Notes: generated from the letters alone by a model not told the origin. A stretch of 7,718 bases of DNA from Thermoplasmata archaeon UBA184 (GCA_002495185.1 DAEB01000016.1:87008-94725); one strand, 5' to 3'. Shown: positions 1 to 5,995, counted from the first letter of the stretch. Made by a program: numbers and translations.

Positions 1-734
1 CCGCAGCGGACGCAGTCGGAGTCGTTGACGACCGGCTCCTTCCAGATCCGCTTCGGGAGCTTCTCGCCGGGCTTCGCCTCCGGCTTCGGGATGTCGAGCA
101 TCGTGATGCATTGCGTCGGGCAGTCCCGCGCGCACGCGTTGCATCCGATGCACAGAGGAGGGTCGAGGAGGATCGAATCCTCGTTCGCCGGCCGCGCGAG
201 CCGGATCGGGTTCATCGGGAGCTTGGTCTCAAACACTTCCTGGAGCCTCTCGGGCGAGTAGACCATGTCCTTGCGCTTCGTGACGGAGAGCTCGTACCGG
301 GTCGTCATCGTGAGACAACCCTCGGGGCAGGCATCCGAACAGAACCCGCAGTAGCTGCATTTCCCGTAGTCGATCTCGGGGCACTTCTTCGGGTGCTTCG
401 GGTCCCCGCCCGGCACCGTCACCATGTCGATGCAGAGGTCCGGGCAGGAGAACGCGCAGAGGTTGCAGCTGATGCACGTCGCGATGTTGAGCGCGTGGAC
501 CCCGCGGTAGTTGTCCCAGACCTCGCCGAGGCCGATCGGCTTCCCGGGGGCGACCGCGACCTTCTCCCGGAACGTCGGGTCCTCGAGCCGTTCGTACGGA
601 TAGACGACCGTCGACGGATGGAGGAGGCTCTTCGCGAACTGCCGCGCCGCGGTCGCCATCGGACGGGCGACCCAGAGGATCGGGTTCTGGCCCTCCGCGG
701 GCTTGTCGGGGTTGTTCGCATCGGACGCGGACAT
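1..734 (-). CDS. nuoI: NADH-quinone oxidoreductase subunit I homologue with an additional C-terminal ferredoxin-like domain (3' end cut by window)
   Basis: This is the iron-sulfur subunit of complex I that carries electrons along the peripheral arm towards NuoB and the quinone. It starts at ATG 734-732, preceded by a purine-rich stretch (AAGGA, 8 nt spacing) in the 23-bp gap after nuoH; 244 residues are visible before the edge. Residues 87-97 (CISCNLCAFSCP) and 126-136 (CSYCGFCSDACP) are the two canonical [4Fe-4S] motifs of NuoI/TYKY. Unusually, a third complete motif follows at residues 195-205 (CIGCNACARDCP), and a fourth begins at 241-244 (CVRC) just as the sequence ends. The protein therefore carries a second ferredoxin-like unit after the NuoI core, joined by about 58 residues. 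Typical NuoI proteins have about 130-180 residues and two clusters. The assignment as NuoI is firm from motifs and operon position. The role of the extra domain (electron entry or docking) is inference. Confidence 0.93.
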   Translation of the reverse strand, partial: MSASDANNPDKPAEGQNPILWVARPMATAARQFAKSLLHPSTVVYPYERLEDPTFREKVAVAPGKPIGLGEVWDNYRGVHALNIATCISCNLCAFSCPDLCIDMVTVPGGDPKHPKKCPEIDYGKCSYCGFCSDACPEGCLTMTTRYELSVTKRKDMVYSPERLQEVFETKLPMNPIRLARPANEDSILLDPPLCIGCNACARDCPTQCITMLDIPKPEAKPGEKLPKRIWKEPVVNDSDCVRC

Positions 735-742
735 GGGAGCGA

Positions 743-757
743 TCCTTCCTCCTTCCT
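743..757 (-). promoter_or_regulatory. Purine-rich ribosome binding region of nuoI
   Basis: The minus strand here reads as a 15-base run of only A and G containing both AGGAGG (13 nt from the ATG) and AAGGA (8 nt). It fills most of the 23-bp gap between the nuoH stop and nuoI and supports ATG 734 as the nuoI start. Confidence 0.6.
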
Positions 758-1882
758 CTACGTCCCCACCGAGGGGAGACAGCCGAAGACCGGGAGGCAC
801 TTCGCCATCACGACGAGCGCTGCCAGGAAGACGGACAGCAGGCTGAGCGGGATCATCCGGTTCCACCCGACCCGAAGCAGCTGGTCGGTCCGCACCCGCG
901 GAAGAGATGCACGGACCCAGACAAAGAGCCCGAAGACGATGTACGTCTTCACCATGAACCAGACGATCCCCGCGAGGGGGAACGAGGTCGCCGCGCTCGG
1001 GACCCAGGTCGGCAGGGTCCAGCCTCCGAGGAAGAGCAGGACGACCAGGACGCTCCCGACGAGCGCGCGCAGGTAGTCGGTGAACATGAAGAACGCGAAG
1101 AACATCCCGCCGTACTCGGTGTTCCATCCCTCCACCAGCTCCGCCTCGGCTTCGGGAAGGTCGAACGGGATCCGCTCCATCTCCGCGAGCATCGCGGCGA
1201 CGAAGACGACCAGCGCAACGCACAGCGGACCCCAGAACCAGTAGTTCTGCTGCTCGTAGACGATCGTGTTGAGGTCGAAGCTCCCCGCGACCAGGACGAC
1301 CGCGACGACCGCGAGGAGCAGCGGCACCTCGTAGGCGATCATCTGGGCGGCCGACCGCATCCCGCCCATCAGGGAGTACTTGTTGTTGCTCGACCACGCG
1401 CTCACGAAGATGAAGAGCGGCGCGAACGCGAAGATCGCGAGCGCGAGGAGGAGCGTGAGCGGGAGGGCGCCCGTGTCCCACCCGGAGGAGATCGGGAGGA
1501 TCCCGAAGATCATCAGCGACGTGATCATGTAGGCCGTCGGGCCGAAATAGAAGCCGAGCCGGTCCGCGTCCCGCGGCTTGACCGTGTCCTTACGGAACAG
1601 CTTGAACCCGTCCGCGAAGTTCTGGAGCAGTCCGGCGAAGCCGACGTGCATCGCGGCGCGTCGGTCCATGAACCGGCCGAGGAGCTTACGTTCCCACCAG
1701 ATGAGCATGATCGTGTTGATCATGGTCGCGGCGAGGATGATGACCCCGAAGATCAGGACCGCAAACGCGACCACGACGTCCGAGCTTTCGATCGCGGCCC
1801 GAGCGCCCGAGGGGAGGATCGAGCCGAGAGCGAACGCGATCGCGTGGGAGATGCCGTACGAGACCGAGTAGAGTGAGTCCAT
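758..1882 (-). CDS. nuoH: NADH-quinone oxidoreductase subunit H (membrane subunit at the quinone site)
   Basis: NuoH (ND1) is the membrane subunit that joins the peripheral and membrane arms of complex I and lines the quinone chamber. The 374-residue product has about eight or nine hydrophobic segments, for example near residues 36-61, 115-131, 140-161, 187-200, 217-233, 259-287, 303-322 and 343-360. Family signatures are clear: WERK at 63-66 at the start of the first cytoplasmic loop, LLQNFADGFKLF at 85-96, SSNNKYSLMGGMRSAAQ at 164-180 and, most diagnostic, ERIPFDLPEAEAELVEGW at 236-253 followed by TEYGG. The usual R-x-GPN sequence of the first loop reads RRAAMHVG here. The protein is longer than common bacterial NuoH (about 325 residues), mainly through a roughly 30-residue N-terminal stretch and the C-terminal tail. 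The ATG at 1882 has an SD sequence GGAGGT at 7 nt. The gene begins 12 bp after the nuoD stop. Confidence 0.96.
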   Translation of the reverse strand: MDSLYSVSYGISHAIAFALGSILPSGARAAIESSDVVVAFAVLIFGVIILAATMINTIMLIWWERKLLGRFMDRRAAMHVGFAGLLQNFADGFKLFRKDTVKPRDADRLGFYFGPTAYMITSLMIFGILPISSGWDTGALPLTLLLALAIFAFAPLFIFVSAWSSNNKYSLMGGMRSAAQMIAYEVPLLLAVVAVVLVAGSFDLNTIVYEQQNYWFWGPLCVALVVFVAAMLAEMERIPFDLPEAEAELVEGWNTEYGGMFFAFFMFTDYLRALVGSVLVVLLFLGGWTLPTWVPSAATSFPLAGIVWFMVKTYIVFGLFVWVRASLPRVRTDQLLRVGWNRMIPLSLLSVFLAALVVMAKCLPVFGCLPSVGT

Positions 1883-1889
1883 CGTCCGA

Positions 1890-1895
1890 ACCTCC
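1890..1895 (-). promoter_or_regulatory. Shine-Dalgarno site of nuoH touching the nuoD stop codon
   Basis: GGAGGT lies 7 nt before the nuoH ATG and shares one base with the TAG stop of nuoD (1895-1897). Translation termination and re-initiation are thus close together. It fixes the nuoH start. Confidence 0.7.
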
Positions 1896-3040
1896 TACCG
1901 GTCCACCTCGCCGATGCACGGGTCGACGCTCCCCATGATCGGGGGAATGTCGGCGACGCGGTAGCCCACGAGGTACTGGCGGGCCGCGCTGATGTTCGCG
2001 AAGACCGGGGACCGGAACTTCACCCGGTACGGCCGCTCGGAGCCCTCGTTGACGACATACGCCTGGGCCTCCCCGTGAGGTTCTTCGATCGAGGAGAACC
2101 CGACGCCCTTCGCGTAGTTCCGCTTCAGGACATAGCCCTCCTTCCCGACCGGGGCGTACGGAGCCCCGAGCCATCGGGGAAGCTGGTCGGCCATCACCGG
2201 TCCGGGGTGGTGCTCGAGCCAATCCAGCACTTGACGGAGGATCCGGATCGACTGGCGCATCTCTTCCATCCGGACGAGATAGCGGCCGGTGACGTCCGCG
2301 CCGTCCGCGAGCGCGACATCGAAATCGACGTCGCGGTACATCGAGTAGGGACGGTCCTTGCGGAGGTCCCGCTTCAGGCCCGCCGAGCGGAGCATCGGCC
2401 CCGTGACGCCGTGGCGGACGCACTCGCTCGCCGAGAGGACTCCGAGGTTGTCGCAGCGCTTATGGAAGATGTCGGAGCCGATGCACAGTTCGTCGTACTC
2501 CTTGAACCGGGGGACCAGCCAATCGAGGACCTTCCGGGCCTGGGCGAGGAACGGCGGCGGGAGGTCGTTGCGGACGCCGCCGACCCGCATGTACTCGTAG
2601 GTCATCCGCGCGCCGGTGAAGCTCTGGAACAGGTCGAGGACGAGGTCCCGGTCCCGCATTCCGTAGAGGAACGGGGTCATGAGCCCGATGTCCTGGACGA
2701 ACGCGGCGTACCACATGATGTGCGAGCCGATCCGCTGGAACTCGGCGCACATCATCCGGATGTACTCGGCCCGCTCGGGCGGTGAGATGTGGAGCGCCTG
2801 CTCGGACGCGAGGATGTAAAGGTGCTCCCAGTTGAGCCCCGCGACGTAGCAGCTGCGGTCCATCAGGGTGACGACCTCGTTGTAGTGCCGGTCTTCGCTG
2901 ATCTTCTCGATCCCCCGGTGGAGGTAGCCCATCTCGGGGTCGACGTCGAGGATCCGCTCGCCGTCGATCTTCACCCGGAGGTTCCAGAGGCCGTGCGTCA
3001 TGGGGTGTTGAGGCCCCATGTTGATCCACATCTCAGACAT
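1895..3040 (-). CDS. nuoD: NADH-quinone oxidoreductase subunit D (49-kDa type)
   Basis: NuoD is the hydrogenase-derived subunit of the connecting arm that, with NuoB and NuoH, forms the quinone reduction site on the cytoplasmic side. The 381-residue length matches the family core. GPQHPMTHG at 9-17 holds the quinone-site histidine (H16 by alignment with bovine H59). Residues 61-66 (DRSCYV) hold the partner tyrosine Y65 (bovine Y108 position). PEMGYLHRGIEK at 35-46, EEPHGEAQAYV at 319-329 and the C-terminal DPCIGEVDR at 373-381 are further signatures. C64 and C375 sit where [NiFe]-hydrogenase large subunits have nickel-ligand cysteines, but the second cysteine of each pair is absent (A67, E378), so no metal site is expected. 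The ATG overlaps the end of nuoC by 8 bp, with GAGGTGA about 9 nt upstream inside nuoC, suggesting coupled translation. NuoC and NuoD are separate, unlike the NuoCD fusion of enterobacteria and haloarchaea. Confidence 0.97.
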   Translation of the reverse strand: MSEMWINMGPQHPMTHGLWNLRVKIDGERILDVDPEMGYLHRGIEKISEDRHYNEVVTLMDRSCYVAGLNWEHLYILASEQALHISPPERAEYIRMMCAEFQRIGSHIMWYAAFVQDIGLMTPFLYGMRDRDLVLDLFQSFTGARMTYEYMRVGGVRNDLPPPFLAQARKVLDWLVPRFKEYDELCIGSDIFHKRCDNLGVLSASECVRHGVTGPMLRSAGLKRDLRKDRPYSMYRDVDFDVALADGADVTGRYLVRMEEMRQSIRILRQVLDWLEHHPGPVMADQLPRWLGAPYAPVGKEGYVLKRNYAKGVGFSSIEEPHGEAQAYVVNEGSERPYRVKFRSPVFANISAARQYLVGYRVADIPPIMGSVDPCIGEVDR

Positions 3041-3509
3041 GGCGGGACTTCACCTCGAGCTCCTCGGGCTCGTGGAGCTTGAACGAGCGCAAGAGCGGGT
3101 GGAACGCGTAGCCATCCGGCGTCAGGAGGTGCCGGAGGTCCGGGTGGTGGTCGAACGACACGCCCACGAGCTCCCACGTCTCGCGTTCGTGCCAGTTCGC
3201 GCTCGGCCAGACCGAGCTCGCGGACTCCACCCGCGGGTCCTCGGCGGGGACGTCGGTGGAGAGCAGGAGGTACTGGCGGAGCGAGTCCGACCACGCGACG
3301 TAGAAGACCTCGCGGTGGTCGACCCAGTCGACGCCCCCGACCATCGATAGGTGGGTGAAGGAGAGGTCGTCCCGCACCACGCGGAAGAGGTCGAGGGCGC
3401 CCTCGCGACGGAATCGGACCCGGCCGGCCATCCCCTCGAACGGCTCGACCCCGAGGAGGAGGTCTCCGAGCTTCGGGGAAAGGGTCCGAGCGAGGTCGTC
3501 CGGTTGCAT
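3033..3509 (-). CDS. nuoC: NADH-quinone oxidoreductase subunit C (30-kDa type)
   Basis: NuoC is a small soluble subunit packed against NuoD in the connecting arm and has no cofactor of its own. The 158-residue product ends with the family signature: WPSANWHERETWELVGVSFD at 101-120, followed by HHPDLRHLLTPDGYAFHPLLRSF. This corresponds to the ERE-x-(Y/W)-(D/E)-h-x-G-h-x-F-x-x-HP consensus of the 30-kDa subunit. The N-terminal half (about residues 1-95) is the more variable mixed alpha/beta part. ATG 3509 has AGGAG at 9 nt spacing and lies 37 bp after the nuoB stop. The 3' end overlaps nuoD by 8 bp. Confidence 0.95.
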   Translation of the reverse strand: MQPDDLARTLSPKLGDLLLGVEPFEGMAGRVRFRREGALDLFRVVRDDLSFTHLSMVGGVDWVDHREVFYVAWSDSLRQYLLLSTDVPAEDPRVESASSVWPSANWHERETWELVGVSFDHHPDLRHLLTPDGYAFHPLLRSFKLHEPEELEVKSRHV

Positions 3510-3546
3510 CGGTGGTCGCTCCTGGATGCCCCGGCGGTACGACCGC

Positions 3547-4089
3547 CTATTCCTTGCGCTCCCGAATGAGCTGTTCCAGTTTCAGAATCCCGTCCAGCAT
3601 CGCCTCGGGTCGCGGCGGGCAGCCGGCGATGTAGACGTCGACGGGAACCAGCTTGTCGACGCCCGGAACGACCGAGTACGCGGTCCGGAACGGACCGCCG
3701 CCCGTGGCGCAGTTCCCCATCGCAATGACCCACTTCGGTTCGGCCATCTGCTCGTAGAGCGTGATCAGCTTGTGCGCGACCTTCCAGGTGACCGTCCCGT
3801 TGACGATCATCAGGTCGGCCTGCCGGGGCGAGGAGCGAGGAACGACGCCGAACCTCTCCGCATCCCAGCGCGCCCCGAACCCGGCCGCGAACTCGATCGC
3901 GCAGCACGCGAGGCCCCAGTGAAGGGGGAACAGTGAGTTCCGGCCGGCCCAATTGAACACGGGGCGGATGACCCGGGCCTGCCCCTGCTCGGCGACGAGG
4001 GACGAGAGCGCCTCCTTGGCCGCGGGAATGAACTCCTTCACGCGAAGGGTCTCGATCTCGACGAACGGAACGGCGGGCTGGTCGGCCAT
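3547..4089 (-). CDS. nuoB: NADH-quinone oxidoreductase subunit B (cluster N2 subunit)
   Basis: NuoB binds N2, the last [4Fe-4S] cluster, which hands electrons to the quinone. From ATG 4089 the product has 180 residues. The four expected ligands are present: tandem cysteines C62-C63 in LACCAIEF, C127 in MGNCATGGG and C157 in AGCPPRPE. VIRPVFNWAGRNSLFPLHW precedes the tandem cysteines, and RQADLMIVNGTVTWK at 89-103 is also characteristic. I chose ATG 4089 because AAGGAG lies 6 nt upstream. An in-frame GTG at 4173 overlaps the nuoA stop (GTGA) and would add 28 Ala/Pro/Thr-rich residues. The frame stays open even further upstream through nuoA, which is a GC-rich artefact. The stop is TAG at 3549-3547. 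Confidence 0.96.
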   Translation of the reverse strand: MADQPAVPFVEIETLRVKEFIPAAKEALSSLVAEQGQARVIRPVFNWAGRNSLFPLHWGLACCAIEFAAGFGARWDAERFGVVPRSSPRQADLMIVNGTVTWKVAHKLITLYEQMAEPKWVIAMGNCATGGGPFRTAYSVVPGVDKLVPVDVYIAGCPPRPEAMLDGILKLEQLIRERKE

Positions 4090-4095
4090 CGGAAG

Positions 4096-4101
4096 CTCCT
4101 T
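4096..4101 (-). promoter_or_regulatory. Shine-Dalgarno site deciding the nuoB start
   Basis: AAGGAG on the minus strand sits 6 nt before ATG 4089. It favours this start over the GTG at 4173, whose upstream match (GAGGTG, about 4 nt away) is poorly spaced. Confidence 0.6.
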
Positions 4102-4169
4102 CCCGAGGGCCAGGTCGCCGGCGGGAGACTCCGAGGGGGCCGGCGTCGCCGTGCGGGCCGCGGGGGTCG

Positions 4170-4535
4170 TCACACCACCCACCTCTTCTCTCCGCTCAAG
4201 GCGTAGTAGATCCCGGTCACGGCGAGACCGGTGAACGCGACGGCGATGAACACCGGGAGCCAGGCGGAGTTCGCGCCCCGGAACGTGAGCCCCCAGAGCG
4301 CGAGGAGGAAGCCGAGCACGTCGACCGCCACGAAGACGATCGCGAACGTGTAGTGCTGCGTGGGGAAGTCGATCTGGGCCTCCCCTTCGGGCTCCTCTCC
4401 GCACTCGTACGTCGTGAGCTGCAGGTACGAGCTCCGGCGTTTGGCGCCGATGACGTAATTCGCCGCGAGGGACCCGACGGTGAACGCCGCCGCGATGACG
4501 GCAAAGACGAGGAACGTGGTGACTCCAGCGTCCAT
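4170..4535 (-). CDS. nuoA: NADH-quinone oxidoreductase subunit A
   Basis: NuoA (ND3) is a small three-helix membrane subunit next to NuoH near the quinone cavity. The 121-residue product has hydrophobic segments at about 6-28, 62-84 and 91-112. The loop between the first two carries YECGEEPEGEAQIDFPTQ at 43-60, with the family's conserved cysteine at C45. The second helix reads AVDVLGFLLALW at 70-81, matching the FDVE...W signature except that the conserved glutamate (E81 in E. coli NuoA) is Leu74; the neighbouring aspartate is kept (D72). The gene is first in the operon. ATG 4535 is preceded by a G-rich run (GGGGGGA) that is only a weak SD. Its TGA stop overlaps a possible GTG of nuoB, and the preferred nuoB ATG is 80 bp further on. 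A second ATG at 4540 belongs to another frame. Confidence 0.95.
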   Translation of the reverse strand: MDAGVTTFLVFAVIAAAFTVGSLAANYVIGAKRRSSYLQLTTYECGEEPEGEAQIDFPTQHYTFAIVFVAVDVLGFLLALWGLTFRGANSAWLPVFIAVAFTGLAVTGIYYALSGEKRWVV

Positions 4536-4579
4536 CGCATCCCCCCGCTTGGGACGACAGCTCGTCGGACCCTCTGTCG

Positions 4580-4587
4580 TTATTTAA
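4580..4587 (-). promoter_or_regulatory. TATA-box-like promoter element of the nuo operon
   Basis: TTAAATAA on the minus strand is the clearest AT-only octamer in this very GC-rich region. It is centred about 48 bp before the nuoA ATG. With the usual archaeal TATA-to-start distance of about 25 bp, transcription would begin near 4558, giving a leader of about 23 nt. A short imperfect dyad (gacga/tcgtc at 4553-4566) overlaps the predicted start and could be chance. The call rests on composition and position only. Confidence 0.55.
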
Positions 4588-4654
4588 CCTCAACCGGCTG
4601 ACGGGAACTCCGACCGTCCCGTGGGCCAGTTTCGCACGGCTCGAGCACGACGGG

Positions 4655-4660
4655 GTTATG
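4655..4660 (+). promoter_or_regulatory. Weak candidate TATA element for the acetyltransferase pair
   Basis: GTTATG is the only AT-rich hexamer upstream of the plus-strand gene. It is centred about 34 bp before ATG 4692, so transcription would start only about 8-10 nt ahead of the codon. That fits the lack of an SD sequence. The match to a TATA consensus is poor. Confidence 0.3.
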
Positions 4661-4664
4661 CGGT

Positions 4665-4686
4665 CCGGCGGCTCGAACGCCGCCGG
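4665..4686 (+). repeat. Perfect 8-bp inverted repeat immediately before the acetyltransferase start
   Basis: The arms ccggcggc and gccgccgg are exact reverse complements separated by the 6-base loop tcgaac. The element ends 5 bp before ATG 4692 and lies in the divergent promoter region, near where the rightward transcript should begin. It could be an operator dyad or, if transcribed, a GC-only hairpin that masks the start. Chance occurrence in GC-rich DNA is possible. Confidence 0.5.
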
Positions 4687-4691
4687 TTCCC

Positions 4692-5351
4692 ATGGAGGGC
4701 TTCCGGGGGCCGGTGACCCTGACCGGGCGCTGGGTGCGCCTAATCCCGCTCGAAAAGGAGCACGCGCCCGCCCTCCGGACCGCCGCTCGCGACCCGGAGG
4801 TGCGCCGGTTCCTCCTGCACACCCCGGGCGAGACGCTCGCCGAGATGGAAGCGCTCATCGCGTACCGGCTCGCGCGTCAGACGGCTGGCGTGGAGCTCCC
4901 GTTCACGATCCTGCTTCGAGAAGACGACCGACCGATCGGTATGACCGGCTTCCTGAGGATTGACCCGTACAACGAGTCGGTCGAGGTCGGGGGCACTTGG
5001 CTCGACTCTGCCTATTGGAGGACCCCGGTCAATACGGAGTGCAAGTTCCTGCTGTTCCGCCACGCCTTCGAAACCGGAAAGGTGCACCGGGTGAGCCTGC
5101 AGACCGACCTTAGGAACGAGCGGTCCCAGCGAGCGATCGCGCGCCTCGGGGCGGTCCGGGAGGCCGTGATGCGGGACGACCGGGTGCTCCCGGACGGCGG
5201 TTACCGCACGTCGGTCTTCTACGGCATCCTCGTCTCCGAGTGGGCCCGGGTCAAAGGGGGACTCGAGGAGCTGCTGGCACGAGAGTGGAACGCACGCATC
5301 CCCCACGAGCCCCGGTCCGCGGCCGCCGTCGTTCCGCCGGCAAGGGACTGA
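4692..5351 (+). CDS. GNAT-family N-acetyltransferase, RimJ/RimL type (first of tandem pair)
   Basis: This is predicted to transfer an acetyl group from acetyl-CoA to an amine; the substrate is unknown. The 219-residue protein is a single GNAT domain of the RimJ/RimL class: beta-rich opening (VTLTGRWVRLIPL at 8-20), PIGMTGFLRID at 81-91, the block TWLDSAYWRTPVNTE at 102-116, then the acetyl-CoA pyrophosphate-binding loop and helix RSQRAIARLGA at 144-154, and a C-terminal SEWARVKGGLEELL. This class includes ribosomal-protein and small-molecule acetyltransferases, so a specific name is not justified. ATG 4692 is the first methionine in frame and has no SD, consistent with a leaderless or near-leaderless message. 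It is divergent from nuoA, and its TGA stop overlaps the next ATG (TGATG). The last 18 or so residues (Pro/Ala-rich) go beyond the domain. Confidence 0.9.
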   Translation: MEGFRGPVTLTGRWVRLIPLEKEHAPALRTAARDPEVRRFLLHTPGETLAEMEALIAYRLARQTAGVELPFTILLREDDRPIGMTGFLRIDPYNESVEVGGTWLDSAYWRTPVNTECKFLLFRHAFETGKVHRVSLQTDLRNERSQRAIARLGAVREAVMRDDRVLPDGGYRTSVFYGILVSEWARVKGGLEELLAREWNARIPHEPRSAAAVVPPARD

Positions 5352-5977
5352 TGACCGGGAACGGATTCCACCCGCCCCTCACCCTTCGGGGCCGGTACCT
5401 CGAGCTGACCTCGCTCCACCGTTCCGACGCCCCGGGGCTGGCCGAGGCCGGACAGGACCCGGAGGTCTGGAAGCTCCTGCGGATCGGTCCGGGCCATCCT
5501 CCGTCCCTCCCCGAGATGGAGACCTTCATCGACCAGCTGCTCGCCCTCCAGGCGAAAGGCGAGGTGATGCCGATGACGATGCGATTCCTCCCCCGAGGAA
5601 CTCCGGTCGGCATCATCCGGTTCCTCGACATCGACCGGGAGGACCGGAAGGTGGAGGTCGGAACCTGGATCGATTCCCGGTACTGGCGGACTCCGCTCAA
5701 CACGGAGGCGAAGCTTCTGATGCTCCGGTACGCCTTCGAGGAGGAAGGGGTGCACCGGCTCCAGTTCAAGACGGACGATCGCAACACTCGCTCGAAGGTC
5801 GCGATCGAACGGCTGGGGGCGGTCTACGAGGGCGCCCTCCGGGAAGCGCACCGGGTTCAGGGCGACTACTTCCGAACCTCGCTGTATTACAGCATCCTGT
5901 CCCCCGAGTGGCCGGCGGTCAGGGCCCGGCTCGAGGAACGGCTCGAGCGGCCGTGGGACGGCCGGCCCTCGGGATGA
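5351..5977 (+). CDS. GNAT-family N-acetyltransferase, RimJ/RimL type (second of tandem pair)
   Basis: This is a paralogue of the preceding acetyltransferase, 208 residues long, with the same layout: LTLRGRYLELTSL at 10-22, PVGIIRFLDID at 85-95, TWIDSRYWRTPLNTE at 105-119, the acetyl-CoA loop RSKVAIERLGA at 147-157, and SPEWPAVRARLEERL near the end. By hand alignment the stretch from VEVG to RLGAV is about two-thirds identical between the two proteins, while the N-terminal parts, which usually shape the acceptor site, differ much more. I chose ATG 5351 because the domain begins there, the codon overlaps the upstream stop by one base, and AAGGG lies 4 nt before it. The frame is open further upstream inside the first gene, but this adds no family sequence. 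Coupled translation, and possibly a heterodimer, is an inference from the overlap. Confidence 0.9.
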   Translation: MTGNGFHPPLTLRGRYLELTSLHRSDAPGLAEAGQDPEVWKLLRIGPGHPPSLPEMETFIDQLLALQAKGEVMPMTMRFLPRGTPVGIIRFLDIDREDRKVEVGTWIDSRYWRTPLNTEAKLLMLRYAFEEEGVHRLQFKTDDRNTRSKVAIERLGAVYEGALREAHRVQGDYFRTSLYYSILSPEWPAVRARLEERLERPWDGRPSG

Positions 5978-5995
5978 GGGTCGGGTCGCGGATCC

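Noticed and set aside
111..1076. 321-residue plus-strand open frame opposite nuoI and nuoH
   Set aside because: It crosses the nuoI/nuoH junction on the wrong strand, with low-complexity Arg/Val composition and no recognisable motif. Its existence follows from high GC content.
2075..2785. 236-residue plus-strand open frame opposite nuoD
   Set aside because: It is rich in Arg, Asp and Val in the way antisense frames of GC-rich genes are, shows no domain, and lies entirely opposite a certain nuoD gene.
3122..3952. 276-residue minus-strand open frame spanning nuoC and nuoB
   Set aside because: It is in another frame of two certain genes, and its Arg/Ser/Thr-rich composition is typical of a frameshifted GC-rich coding region.
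4090..4593. Upstream extension of the nuoB frame through nuoA to ATG 4593
   Set aside because: This would overlap the whole of nuoA and even start upstream of the predicted transcription start. The added sequence is Arg/His-rich with no NuoB homology.
4601..4622. 6-bp inverted repeat acggga/tcccgt in the divergent intergenic region
   Set aside because: The arms are short with a 10-base spacer and no extension, which is easily due to chance at this base composition.
5240..5350. Upstream extension of the second acetyltransferase inside the first
   Set aside because: The 37 extra residues are an out-of-frame reading of the first gene's end. The ATG at 5351 overlaps the stop and begins exactly at the domain.
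5978..5995. Possible bidirectional terminator between the second acetyltransferase and the crotonase gene
   Set aside because: The 18-bp gap has no T-run on either strand and no convincing hairpin.
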